Shown here in pieces: positions 6,764-14,078 of a stretch of 14,078 nucleotides of DNA. The stretch's first letter is position 1; each line of letters begins with the position of its first letter. Position numbers and translations under genes: made by a program. Origin of the DNA: JBFWNZ01 sp050250795 (GTDB lineage Bacteria > Pseudomonadota > Alphaproteobacteria > UBA8366); assembly GCA_050250795.1 (NCBI GenBank), contig JBFWNZ010000065.1, positions 1-14,078 of the forward strand, given 5' to 3'. Below the pieces are notes generated by a model, which was given only the letters and a program-made list of their open reading frames with translations, did no database searches and was not told the origin of the DNA.

Positions 6764-8164
6764 ATGGAGCATCTGCCAATCGCCCTGACCGTTTCGGGCC
6801 GCCCCGTTCTTCTCGCCGGCGACGGCGCAGGAGCCTTGAACCGCGCACGGTTACTGGCCAGAACAGACGCGCATATGCGGCTGGTTTCGCGCGCGCCGAC
6901 ACCTGAACTGCGGGATTTCGCCGACGCCGCCGGCTTTTCGGTCGCCCGCCGCGCAGTTCTGCCATCCGACCTGGACGATTGTGCTGCCGTCTTCATTGCC
7001 GTGGACGACGAGGATACCGCCGCGGCCCTGGCCGCGGATGCGCAGGCCCGCGGAATCCCGGTAAACGTCATCGACCGGCCCGAGCTCAGCAGCTTCATCA
7101 TGCCCGCCATCGTCGATCGCGATCCTCTTGTCGTCGCGGTCAGCAGCGGCGGCACCTCGCCCATCCTGGCGCAGCGGCTGCGCGGCCGGATCGAGCGGAT
7201 GCTGCCCAACCGTCTTGGCCGGCTGGCGCATTTCGCCGACGGTTTCCGCGACGCCATCCGGCGTCGCTGGCCGGATCTGCCGACGCGGCGCCGGATATGG
7301 AACGAGGTGTTCGACGGCCCCATCGGGCAAGCCTTCCTGAAAGGCGACGAGGCACAGGCGCGCGCCGCGATGATCCGCCTGATCAACCGCCCATCCTCGG
7401 ATGCCGGACAAGCGGGCGTCGTCCATCTGGTCGGCGCCGGCCCCGGCGATCCCGACCTGCTGACCTTGAAGGCTTTGCGCCTGCTGGAGCGCGCGGACGT
7501 CGTCGTTCACGACCGTCTGGTCGGCCCCGGCATCCTGGACCTCGCACGCCGCGACGCCCTTCGCGTTGCCGTCGGCAAGGCAAAGGGCGCCCACAGCGTT
7601 GGCCAGGAGGCCATCAACGCCCTGCTGCTGCATCATGCGCGCGAGGGGCGGATCGTGGTGCGGCTGAAGGGCGGCGACCCGTTCATCTTCGGCCGCGGCG
7701 GCGAGGAGGCCGCCTATCTTCGTGCGCAAGGTGTGGCGGTGAGCATCGTGCCGGGGATCACTGCCGCGGCGGGCTGCGCCGCGGCCGCCGGCATTCCCCT
7801 GACGCATCGCGATCTCGCCTCGTCGGTCAGCTTCGTCACCGGACACGACGCGCATGACGACGCCGAACCCGACTGGTCGGCCCTGGCCTCCGGTCGCGAC
7901 ACGCTCGTCGTCTATATGGGCCTGTCCAGCGCCGGCACCGTCGCGTCCCGCCTTGTTGCCGGCGGACGCGATCCCGCCACCCCGGTCGCCATCGTCAGCG
8001 ACGGCACCCTACCGACGCAGCGGACCCTGCGCACGACATTGGCCGGGCTCGACCGCACCGTCTCGGAACAGGACGTGCGGTCGCCCGCGTTGCTGATCGT
8101 CGGAGCCGTGGCGGCAATGGCCGTTTGCGAACCAGCGGCCATGCGCGTTGCCGCCGCCGAATGA
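6764..8164 (+). CDS. cysG: Siroheme synthase, multifunctional (uroporphyrinogen-III methyltransferase / precorrin-2 dehydrogenase / ferrochelatase)
   Basis: A 466-residue CysG. The N-terminal half (about 1-210) is the bifunctional precorrin-2 dehydrogenase/sirohydrochlorin ferrochelatase, with VDDED (80-84) and AVSSGGTSP (125-133) including Ser128. The C-terminal half is the SAM-dependent methyltransferase, with VGAGPGDPDLLTLKAL (223-238), LKGGDPFIFGRGGEE (301-315) and VPGITAAAG (329-337). It makes the siroheme used by the CysI encoded downstream. The nucleotide motif is unusual: where VGGGxVAxRK is normal, this protein reads AGDGAGALNR (18-27). The start follows GGAG (6753-6756) with a seven-base spacer. 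It is the first gene of the sulfite-reduction operon and is followed 17 bases later by the DUF2849 gene. Confidence 0.96.
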   Translation: MEHLPIALTVSGRPVLLAGDGAGALNRARLLARTDAHMRLVSRAPTPELRDFADAAGFSVARRAVLPSDLDDCAAVFIAVDDEDTAAALAADAQARGIPVNVIDRPELSSFIMPAIVDRDPLVVAVSSGGTSPILAQRLRGRIERMLPNRLGRLAHFADGFRDAIRRRWPDLPTRRRIWNEVFDGPIGQAFLKGDEAQARAAMIRLINRPSSDAGQAGVVHLVGAGPGDPDLLTLKALRLLERADVVVHDRLVGPGILDLARRDALRVAVGKAKGAHSVGQEAINALLLHHAREGRIVVRLKGGDPFIFGRGGEEAAYLRAQGVAVSIVPGITAAAGCAAAAGIPLTHRDLASSVSFVTGHDAHDDAEPDWSALASGRDTLVVYMGLSSAGTVASRLVAGGRDPATPVAIVSDGTLPTQRTLRTTLAGLDRTVSEQDVRSPALLIVGAVAAMAVCEPAAMRVAAAE

Positions 8165-8181
8165 ACCCGAGGAGCCATTCC

Positions 8182-8478
8182 ATGCCGCAGATCATCACCG
8201 CAAACCGCCTTGCCGACGGCGCGGTCGTCTATCTGGACGGCCAGGACCGCTGGGTCGAGCGGATCGCCGATGCCTGTCCCGCCGCCGACGACGAAACCCT
8301 TGCGCGTCTGACGGCGCAGGCCGAGGCCGCCGTCCGGGCAAGGCTGGTTGTCGACGCCTATCCCATCGAGGTGAGCGCTGGCGAGGCCGGTATCCGGCCG
8401 GCCCGACTGCGCGAGCGCATCCGCAGCCTCGGCCCCACCGTCCGCACCGATCTGGGCCACCAGGCCCGCGTGGAGTGA
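8182..8478 (+). CDS. DUF2849 domain protein of the sulfite-reduction operon
   Basis: A 98-residue soluble protein, unsigned and without cysteine clusters. The run of small beta-type segments near the N-terminus (VVYLDGQDRWVE, 15-26) and the C-terminal RLRERIRSLGPTVRTDLG (75-92) match the small DUF2849 family, which in alphaproteobacteria sits between cysG and cysI. No biochemical role is established; the location suggests an accessory to siroheme insertion, electron delivery or assembly of the reductase. ATG 8182 is chosen because GAGGA lies at 8170-8174; an earlier in-frame ATG at 8125 would lie within cysG and add unrelated residues. Five bases separate its stop from the cysI start. Confidence 0.85.
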   Translation: MPQIITANRLADGAVVYLDGQDRWVERIADACPAADDETLARLTAQAEAAVRARLVVDAYPIEVSAGEAGIRPARLRERIRSLGPTVRTDLGHQARVE

Positions 8479-8483
8479 CCGCG

Positions 8484-10139
8484 ATGTACCAGTACGACGC
8501 CTTCGACCATCGTCTCGTGACCGACCGGGTCGCACAGTTCCGCGATCAGGTGAACCGCCGCATCGCCGGCGAGCTGTCCGAGGACGAGTTCCGGCCGCTA
8601 CGGCTGATGAACGGCCTCTACCTCCAGCTGCACGCGTACATGCTGCGGGTCGCGATCCCCTACGGCACCCTGTCGGCACGGCAGATGCGTCGGCTGGCGC
8701 ATATCGCCCGGCGCTACGACAAGGGCTACGGCCATTTCACCACGCGCCAGAACATCCAGTATAACTGGCCGGCGCTGGTCGACACGCCTGACATCCTGGC
8801 CGAACTGGCCGAGGTCGAGATGCAGGCGATCCAGACCAGCGGCAACTGCATCCGCAACGTGACCGCCGACCATTACGCCGGTGTCGCGGCCGACGAGGCG
8901 GACGATCCGCGCATCTGGTCCGAGATCGTCCGGCAGTGGTCGATCCTGCACCCGGAATTCTCGTTCCTGCCGCGCAAGTTCAAGATCGCCGTGACGGGCG
9001 CTCCGCGCGACCGGGCGGCGCTGCGCGTCCACGATATCGGGCTCGCCGTCCGGCGCGCGGATGACGGCGCCATCGGCTTCGAGGTGATGGTGGGCGGCGG
9101 CCAGGGGCGTACGCCAATCCTGGCGCCGACGATCCGCGACTTCGTGCCGGCAGTCGATCTGCTGTCCTATCTGGAAGCGATTCTGCGCGTCTACAACCTG
9201 CACGGCCGCCGCGACAACAAGTACAAGGCGCGGATCAAGATCCTCGTCCACGACCTGGGCGCCGCCGAATTCACTCGGCTGGTCGAGGCGGAATGGGCGG
9301 CGATCCGGCACGGGGCGCTGACCCTGCCGGCCGCGGAGGTCGCCCGCATCCGCGCCTTCTTCGCGCCGCCGCCCTATGAGACGGTGGCGACGCCGGTCCG
9401 ATCCTTCGAGGCGGCGCGCTTCGAGCATCGCGACTTCGCCCGATGGGTCCGCAGCAACACCGCCGCACACCGCCAGCCGGGCCATGCCATCGTCACCCTG
9501 TCGCTGAAGCCCATCGGCGGCATTCCCGGGGACGCGACAGCCGATCAGATGGACGGGGTCGCCGATCTTGCCGACCGCTACAGCTTCGGCGAAATCCGCG
9601 TCACGCATGAACAGAACCTCGTTCTGCCGCATGTCCGGCAGGCAGACCTGTTCGACCTCTGGCGCGCGCTGGAAGGGCTCGGCCTCGCCACGCCGAACCT
9701 CGACCTTGTCAGCGACATCATCGCCTGCCCCGGCCTCGACTATTGCAGCCTGGCCAATGCACGCTCGATCCCGCTGGCGCAGCAGATCGGCGAACGCTTC
9801 GCCGATCTCGACCGGCAGCACGACATCGGCGAGCTGAAGATCAAGATATCGGGCTGCATCAACGCCTGCGGCCATCACCATGTCGGTCATATCGGCCTGC
9901 TGGGCGTCGACCGGAAGGGCGAGGAATACTACCAGATCACGCTGGGCGGCAGCGCGGCCGAGGATGCCGCACTGGGCAGCATCGTCGGCCCGGCGGTGCC
10001 GGGCGACGCCGTGGTCGGCGCGGTGGAACGCCTCGTCGACACCTATCTGGCGCAACGCCGCGACGGCGAGCGCTTCCTCGACACCTACCGGCGCATCGGC
10101 GCCGCCCCCTTCAAGGAGACCCTCTATGCCGCTCATTAA
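8484..10139 (+). CDS. cysI: Sulfite reductase hemoprotein (nitrite/sulfite reductase family)
   Basis: A 551-residue siroheme/4Fe-4S reductase built as the usual duplicated ferredoxin-like plus heme-binding halves. It carries TTRQNIQ (86-92) and SGNCIRNVT (119-127) in the first half. The cluster and siroheme ligands are complete in the second half: Cys415 and Cys421 in CPGLDYC, and Cys458 and Cys462 in SGCINACG. It reduces sulfite to sulfide by six electrons in assimilatory sulfur metabolism. There is no CysJ flavoprotein nearby, so the electron donor may be ferredoxin or an unlinked reductase. ATG 8484 follows GGAG (8472-8475); the frame stays open upstream but that part only shadows DUF2849. 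Nitrite reduction is possible for this family, but the DUF2849/DUF934 context favours sulfite. Confidence 0.94.
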   Translation: MYQYDAFDHRLVTDRVAQFRDQVNRRIAGELSEDEFRPLRLMNGLYLQLHAYMLRVAIPYGTLSARQMRRLAHIARRYDKGYGHFTTRQNIQYNWPALVDTPDILAELAEVEMQAIQTSGNCIRNVTADHYAGVAADEADDPRIWSEIVRQWSILHPEFSFLPRKFKIAVTGAPRDRAALRVHDIGLAVRRADDGAIGFEVMVGGGQGRTPILAPTIRDFVPAVDLLSYLEAILRVYNLHGRRDNKYKARIKILVHDLGAAEFTRLVEAEWAAIRHGALTLPAAEVARIRAFFAPPPYETVATPVRSFEAARFEHRDFARWVRSNTAAHRQPGHAIVTLSLKPIGGIPGDATADQMDGVADLADRYSFGEIRVTHEQNLVLPHVRQADLFDLWRALEGLGLATPNLDLVSDIIACPGLDYCSLANARSIPLAQQIGERFADLDRQHDIGELKIKISGCINACGHHHVGHIGLLGVDRKGEEYYQITLGGSAAEDAALGSIVGPAVPGDAVVGAVERLVDTYLAQRRDGERFLDTYRRIGAAPFKETLYAAH

Positions 10140-10644
10140 GGACGGCCGGCTGGCCGAGGATGTCTGGACCGCCGTGGCCGACGACGCCCCGATGCCGTCC
10201 GGCCCCGCCATCGTGTCGCTCGCCCGCTGGGAGGCCCAGCGCGCCTCGCTGACGGACCGCAATGCGCCGTTGGGACTGCTGCTGCCGAACGACCGCCCGG
10301 TGGACGGGATCGCCGCCGATCTTGCGCATTTCGCCTTGATCGCGCTGACGTTTCCGAAATTCGCGGACGGGCGGGCATACAGCCAGGCCCGGCAGCTGCG
10401 CGAACGCTATGGCTATGACGGAGAATTGCGCGCGGTCGGCAATGTGCTGCGCGACCAGTTCCTGTTCATGCACCGCTGCGGCTTCGACGCGTTCGAAGTG
10501 CCGGCAGACCTGACCCCCGCATGGCAGGCCGCGCTGGTCGAAATCGGCGTCCGCTATCAACCGGCAGCAGATTCGAAGCCGTCGGCCGTGCAACTGCGCG
10601 GCCAGGGAATCGCGAAGCCCTGCGCCGGGGAATGGGCGTTCTGA
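10126..10644 (+). CDS. DUF934 protein, probable sulfite-reduction accessory
   Basis: A 172-residue protein with the DUF934 core: FPKFADGRAYSQAR (76-89), GELRAVGNVLRDQ (99-111) and FMHRCGFDAFEV (114-125). Members occur in sulfite/sulfate assimilation operons of proteobacteria and are often annotated as probable oxidoreductases, but no reaction is established. The ATG is preceded by AAGGAG (10113-10118) with a seven-base spacer, and the gene overlaps the end of cysI by 14 bases, indicating tight translational coupling. It is the last gene of the operon; a strong terminator follows 28 bases after its stop. The cysH gene frequently placed just before DUF934 is absent. Confidence 0.88.
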   Translation: MPLIKDGRLAEDVWTAVADDAPMPSGPAIVSLARWEAQRASLTDRNAPLGLLLPNDRPVDGIAADLAHFALIALTFPKFADGRAYSQARQLRERYGYDGELRAVGNVLRDQFLFMHRCGFDAFEVPADLTPAWQAALVEIGVRYQPAADSKPSAVQLRGQGIAKPCAGEWAF

Positions 10645-10672
10645 GGTTCCGGGTAGACCGGAGGCAGAACGC

Positions 10673-10703
10673 GGAGCGGCCTTCAGGCCGCTCCGTCCTT
10701 TTT
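10673..10703 (+). terminator. Rho-independent terminator of the cysG operon
   Basis: A perfect nine-base-pair stem, GGAGCGGCC (10673-10681) and GGCCGCTCC (10686-10694), closes a four-base TTCA loop. It is followed by GTCC and a run of five T (10699-10703). It lies 28 bases after the DUF934 stop. The T-run overlaps the stop codon of the convergent korB gene by one base. On the minus strand the stem has no T-run, so termination should be one-directional. Confidence 0.88.
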
Positions 10704-11728
10704 CAGGCCACGTTCCAGGTATGGCCGCTGCGCAGCAGCTTGTTCAGGTCGGGCTTGCCCGCCTTGGACTTCGCCTCGGCCTCCTGGGCTGCGACGGCCG
10801 AACCGTATTCGGGCCCCGGATTGCAATAGATCACGCCCAGCGCGACCGGGAAGGCCGGCGGCTTCATCGCAACCAGCATCGAGGCGAGCGTGCGGTTGGT
10901 CTCGTCATGCACGACCAGATCGTCCACGCCGACGCCGTTCTCGCCCAGGGTCACGACCTCCAGTTCCATCCGCTTCGGATCGAAACGGATACCCTTGTTG
11001 GAGTCCTTGCCGAAGATCAGCGGCTTGCCGTGCTCGACCAGAATCTGGTTGTCGGCCGCCACCGCCTTCTCGGTGAAATGCGCGAAGGCACCGTCGTTGT
11101 AGACGATGCAGTTCTGGAAAATCTCGACGAAGGACGCGCCCTTATGGTCGCGCGCCCGGGTCAGGATCGTCGGCAGCACCTTCTGCATCGTGTCGATGCC
11201 GCGGGCGACGAACCGGGCGCCGGCACCCAGCGCGAACTCGCCGGCCGAGACCGGATTGTCCACCGAACCCATCGGGGTGGACGGCGAGCGCGTCCCGATG
11301 CGTGAGGTCGGCGAATACTGGCCCTTGGTCAGACCGTAGATCTCGTTGTTGAACAGCAGCAGGTTCACATCGATGTTGCGGCGGAGCGCATGCAGCGTGT
11401 GATTGCCGCCGATCGACAGGCAGTCGCCGTCGCCGGAGACGATCCAGACATCGAGCGACGGATTCGCCAGCTTGATACCCGTGGCGAAGGTCGGCGCACG
11501 GCCATGGATGGTATGAAAGCCGTAGGTCGCCATGTAGTAGGGGAAGCGCGCGGCACAGCCGATGCCCGAGACGAACACGGTGTTGGTCGGGTTCGATCCC
11601 ATCTCGGCGAGCGCGGCACGCACGCTCTTCACGATGGCGTAGTCGCCGCAGCCGGGGCACCAGCGCACCTCCTGATCGGAGGTGAAGTCCTTCGGCGTCA
11701 GCTTTTCCGGTGGCGTGACGATATTCAT
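10703..11728 (-). CDS. korB: 2-oxoacid (2-oxoglutarate):ferredoxin oxidoreductase, beta subunit
   Basis: A 341-residue thiamine-diphosphate-binding subunit. It carries WCPGCG (23-28), GIGCA (55-59), HGRAPTFATGIKLANP (75-90), the TPP/Mg motif GDGD (99-102) followed by GGNH, and NNEIYGLTKGQ (127-137). Four cysteines, Cys24, Cys27, Cys58 and Cys207, match the spacing of the single 4Fe-4S cluster in two-subunit archaeal-type enzymes. The enzyme decarboxylates a 2-oxoacid to the acyl-CoA and reduces ferredoxin; in the TCA cycle this replaces or supplements 2-oxoglutarate dehydrogenase. Substrate is inferred from the family. The gene starts one base after the korA stop, with GGAG seven bases ahead, so korA and korB form a coupled operon. 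Confidence 0.95.
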   Translation of the reverse strand: MNIVTPPEKLTPKDFTSDQEVRWCPGCGDYAIVKSVRAALAEMGSNPTNTVFVSGIGCAARFPYYMATYGFHTIHGRAPTFATGIKLANPSLDVWIVSGDGDCLSIGGNHTLHALRRNIDVNLLLFNNEIYGLTKGQYSPTSRIGTRSPSTPMGSVDNPVSAGEFALGAGARFVARGIDTMQKVLPTILTRARDHKGASFVEIFQNCIVYNDGAFAHFTEKAVAADNQILVEHGKPLIFGKDSNKGIRFDPKRMELEVVTLGENGVGVDDLVVHDETNRTLASMLVAMKPPAFPVALGVIYCNPGPEYGSAVAAQEAEAKSKAGKPDLNKLLRSGHTWNVA

Positions 11729-11729
11729 C

Positions 11730-13598
11730 TCAGCTCTCCAGGCGCGTCCGGATCGCGTCCTCGATGGTCGCGATCTTGAACGGCTTGCCGTTGACTTGAT
11801 TGAGGCCTTCGGCCGGGACCAGATACTCGCTGCGCAGCAGGGTCACGAGCTGGCCGGTGTTCATTTCCGGCACCAGCACCTTCTCGTAGCTGTGAAGCAG
11901 GTCGCCCAGGTTCCGCGGCAGCGGCCAGATATGGCGCAGATGGACATGCGACACGTCGTAGCCCTCGCCGCGCAGATTCGCCACGGCGCGGGCGATTGGG
12001 CCATAGGTCGAGCCCCAGCCGACCACCGCCATGCGGCCGCCGACCGTGCCGTTCTCCACCGTCTGCTCCGGGATGTCGTCGGCGATGCCGCGAATCTTCG
12101 CCGCGCGCACATCCGTCATCCGCTGATGGTTGGCCGGATCGTAGGAGATATGGCCGCTGTCGTACGACTTCTCGATGCCGCCGATGCGGTGCTCCAGCCC
12201 CGGCGTGCCCGGCTTGACCCAGGGGCGCGCCAGCGTCTTGGCATTGCGCAGGAAGGGATGGAAACCCTCCGTCTCGGTGTGGAACGTCACCGGGAACGGC
12301 TCAAGCGTATCGACATCGGGAATACGCCAGGGCTCGGCCGCGTTCGCGATATAGCCGTCGGTCAGCATGATGACCGGCGTCATGTAGCGCGTGGCCAGCC
12401 GCACCGCCTCAATCGCGACCTCGAAGCAATCCGAGGGCGAGCGCGACGCGATGACCACCAGCGGGCTGTCGGCGTTGCGGCCGAACACCGCCTGATACAG
12501 ATCCGATTGCTCGGTCTTGGTCGGCAGGCCGGTCGAGGGCCCGGCGCGCTGCGAATTCACCAGGACCAGCGGCAGCTCCGTCGAAATGGCGAGACCCAGC
12601 GCCTCGGTCTTCAGCGCGACGCCCGGACCCGAACTGGAGGTGACGCCCAGCGACCCAGCATAGGATGCGCCGATGGCCGCGCAGATCGCCGCGATCTCGT
12701 CCTCGGCCTGGAAGGTCAGCACATCGAAATGCTTCAGCCGCGACAGCTCATGCAGCAGCGTGGTCGCCGGGGTGATCGGATAGGAGCAGAAGGCCATCTT
12801 GAGGCCGGCCAGCTGCGCCCCAACAACCAAACCCCAGGACAGGCTCTGCGTGCCGGTGACATTGCGGTAGACACCGGGCGCCAGCCGTGCCGGCGGGACG
12901 ATATAAGTCCCGATCTCGGCCGGCATCTCCGCCGTCTCGCCGAAGGCGTGGCCGGCATGCAGCGCGCGCATGTTGGCATCGGCGATGGCTGGATGCTTGG
13001 CGAATTTCTGCCGGATGTAATCCTCGGTCGGACCGCGGTCGCGCCCGTACAGCCAGTAGAGCAGGCCCAGCGTCCACAGGTTCTTCGCGCGCAGGCCTTC
13101 CTTGGAGGTGACGCCAGCCGGCTTCACCGCTTCGAGGGTCAGCTTGGAGATGTCGATCTTGAGCACGCGATAGGCGCTGAGCGTGTTGTCGTCGAGCGGG
13201 TTCGCCTTCCAGCCGGCCTTCTCGAGATTGCGGTCGTTGAAGGTGCCGGTATCGACGATCACCAGACCGCCGGACTTCAGGTCGCCCAGGCTCACCTTGA
13301 GAGCGGCCGGGTTGAACGCAACCAGCACGTCGGGCGCGTCGCCCGAGGTCATGATCGACCGGGCGCCGAAATTGATCTGGAACGCGGACACGCCGAAGGT
13401 CGTGCCGGTGGGTGCGCGGATTTCCGCCGGGAAATCCGGGAAGGTGGCAAGGTCGTTACCCGCCAGCGCCGTCGTCTGCGTGAACTGTCCGCCCGTCAGC
13501 TGGACGCCATCGCCGGAATCGCCGGCGAAGCGAATGACGACGGATTCGAGTTCCCGCCGCGGGGCTTCCGCCTCGACCTCGGCCGTTACGGCTGCCAT
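11730..13598 (-). CDS. korA: 2-oxoacid (2-oxoglutarate):ferredoxin oxidoreductase, alpha subunit (gamma-alpha fusion)
   Basis: A 622-residue subunit in which the gamma domain (about 18-200, with FAGDSGDGVQLTGG at 24-37) is fused to the pyrimidine-binding alpha domain. The latter has YPITPAT (273-279), FQAEDEIAAI (296-305), SSSGPG (321-326) and the QRAGPSTGLPT stretch (350-360). A C-terminal transketolase-like domain follows, with VVGWGSTYGP near 520. It works with KorB, placing CoA and 2-oxoacid at the active site. The YPITP plus SSSGPG layout and the fusion are typical of 2-oxoglutarate-type enzymes. ATG 13598 has an ideal AAGGAGG ribosome site eight bases upstream. A 126-base gap separates it from the reductase gene on its 5' side. 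Confidence 0.95.
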   Translation of the reverse strand: MAAVTAEVEAEAPRRELESVVIRFAGDSGDGVQLTGGQFTQTTALAGNDLATFPDFPAEIRAPTGTTFGVSAFQINFGARSIMTSGDAPDVLVAFNPAALKVSLGDLKSGGLVIVDTGTFNDRNLEKAGWKANPLDDNTLSAYRVLKIDISKLTLEAVKPAGVTSKEGLRAKNLWTLGLLYWLYGRDRGPTEDYIRQKFAKHPAIADANMRALHAGHAFGETAEMPAEIGTYIVPPARLAPGVYRNVTGTQSLSWGLVVGAQLAGLKMAFCSYPITPATTLLHELSRLKHFDVLTFQAEDEIAAICAAIGASYAGSLGVTSSSGPGVALKTEALGLAISTELPLVLVNSQRAGPSTGLPTKTEQSDLYQAVFGRNADSPLVVIASRSPSDCFEVAIEAVRLATRYMTPVIMLTDGYIANAAEPWRIPDVDTLEPFPVTFHTETEGFHPFLRNAKTLARPWVKPGTPGLEHRIGGIEKSYDSGHISYDPANHQRMTDVRAAKIRGIADDIPEQTVENGTVGGRMAVVGWGSTYGPIARAVANLRGEGYDVSHVHLRHIWPLPRNLGDLLHSYEKVLVPEMNTGQLVTLLRSEYLVPAEGLNQVNGKPFKIATIEDAIRTRLES

Positions 13599-13606
13599 AT
13601 CTTCGA

Positions 13607-13613
13607 CCTCCTT
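13607..13613 (-). promoter_or_regulatory. Consensus ribosome binding site of korA
   Basis: On the minus strand this reads AAGGAGG, the full Shine-Dalgarno core, with an eight-base spacer to ATG 13598. It fixes the korA start and predicts strong translation. Confidence 0.85.
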
Positions 13614-13646
13614 GGAGCGTGTGCTGCTTTTACCGTCTGCGCATCG

Positions 13647-13678
13647 GGTCCGGACCGGGCGGCTGCGAACGGCAGCCG
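13647..13678. repeat. Palindrome and hairpin in the gap before korA
   Basis: The gap holds a perfect ten-base palindrome, GGTCCGGACC (13647-13656). A seven-base-pair hairpin, CGGCTGC (13660-13666) and GCAGCCG (13672-13678), with a five-base loop, lies beside it. No T-run follows on either strand, so a standard terminator is unlikely. It could be a weak attenuator, an operator or chance in GC-rich DNA. Confidence 0.4.
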
Positions 13679-13724
13679 TCTGGCTGCGCGCACGCCTTCA
13701 CGCGGTTCCGGAGGGATGCGGGAG

Positions 13725-14078
13725 CTACTGCAGCACCGAAAGCATTTCACTGATAGTCACGAATTTCCTCCGCGGGGCGCCGGCGGCGGCGTTGGCAACC
13801 TCGGCCTTATCGATGGCCTGCCAATCGGCATAGGTGATCCACCGCACCTTGCGGTCCCGCAAGCATTCTTCTAGCGCGTCCCGTCCGGGTTTTCCACCAT
13901 TCGCGATATCCTCGCCGATCTGGGCCGCAGCGGTGTCGCCGCAATGCTTGTTGGTGCCGATCACACCGGTCGGACCCCGCTTGACCCAGCCGACAGTGTA
14001 GAGCCCCGGCTCCACGCGCCCATCCTTGTTCACGATGGTTCCGGCACGCGTATCGAAGGGAACCCCTTCAAGCGGCAT
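13725..14078 (-). CDS. Ferredoxin-NADP reductase, FprA/adrenodoxin reductase type (C-terminal end only)
   Basis: Only the last 117 codons are in the window; the frame continues past the right edge, and the Met at the very edge is internal. The piece holds the family's C-terminal signature: LEGVPFDTRAG near the start, then GLYTVGWVKRGPTGVIGTN (25-43). These sit by the FAD/NADP sites of adrenodoxin-reductase-like flavoproteins of about 450 residues, which move electrons between ferredoxin and NADP. It lies upstream of korA and korB on the same strand, so the natural reading is that it oxidises ferredoxin reduced by KorAB to make NADPH, or supplies ferredoxin in reverse. A glutamate-synthase small-subunit-like protein is a less likely alternative. 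Confidence 0.85.
   Translation of the reverse strand: MPLEGVPFDTRAGTIVNKDGRVEPGLYTVGWVKRGPTGVIGTNKHCGDTAAAQIGEDIANGGKPGRDALEECLRDRKVRWITYADWQAIDKAEVANAAAGAPRRKFVTISEMLSVLQ

Noticed and set aside
8598..10262. A 554-codon minus-strand frame opposite cysI
   Set aside because: Antisense shadow of a gene with complete siroheme/cluster ligands; no motif or ribosome site of its own.
11682..13874. A 730-codon plus-strand frame opposite korA
   Set aside because: It runs over korA, the intergenic gap and the end of the reductase gene, and its product is Arg/His/Gln-rich without domain signal.
13725..14078. A complete 117-residue small protein starting at the right edge
   Set aside because: The motif content is the C-terminus of a reductase of about 450 residues; the Met at the edge is internal.

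Overview
The window is GC-rich bacterial DNA, densely packed with genes. It looks like an alphaproteobacterium of Rhodospirillales type. The evidence is the gene order cysG / DUF2849 / cysI / DUF934, a Cox15-type heme A synthase, and a two-subunit 2-oxoacid:ferredoxin oxidoreductase beside an adrenodoxin-reductase-like flavoprotein. The taxonomic call is an inference from gene content. I see no RNA gene, insertion sequence, CRISPR array or phage gene, and no gene-free stretch reaches 300 bases.

Left part (1-3311, minus strand): a two-gene unit related to heterotetrameric sarcosine oxidase. A SoxB-like flavoprotein is followed 16 bases later by a SoxA-like three-domain protein that runs off the left edge. 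Both are divergent. The soxD gene usually found between them is absent, the SoxB-like protein lacks the residues expected at the FMN-linking His and the conserved active-site Lys, and the SoxA-like protein lacks the DDG motif of its GcvT-like domain. This is the most unusual part of the window.

Centre left (3472-6599): an M20-family zinc hydrolase of the N-carbamoyl-L-amino-acid hydrolase / allantoate amidohydrolase group is transcribed away from the sox-like pair. A YbhN-like membrane protein overlaps its 3' end. The heme A synthase gene ctaA converges on the membrane protein gene, and the two 3' ends overlap by 11 bases.

Centre right (6600-10704): an extremely AT-rich regulatory island with two small palindromes separates ctaA from a sulfite-reduction operon on the plus strand: cysG (siroheme synthesis), a DUF2849 protein, cysI (siroheme/4Fe-4S sulfite reductase) and a DUF934 protein. 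A strong rho-independent terminator closes it. The cysH gene that often sits in such clusters is not here.

Right part (10703-14078, minus strand): korA and korB encode the two subunits of a 2-oxoacid (probably 2-oxoglutarate):ferredoxin oxidoreductase. Upstream lies the C-terminal end of a ferredoxin-NADP reductase of the FprA/adrenodoxin reductase type, which could link reduced ferredoxin to NADPH. Most of this right half is ordinary central metabolism.
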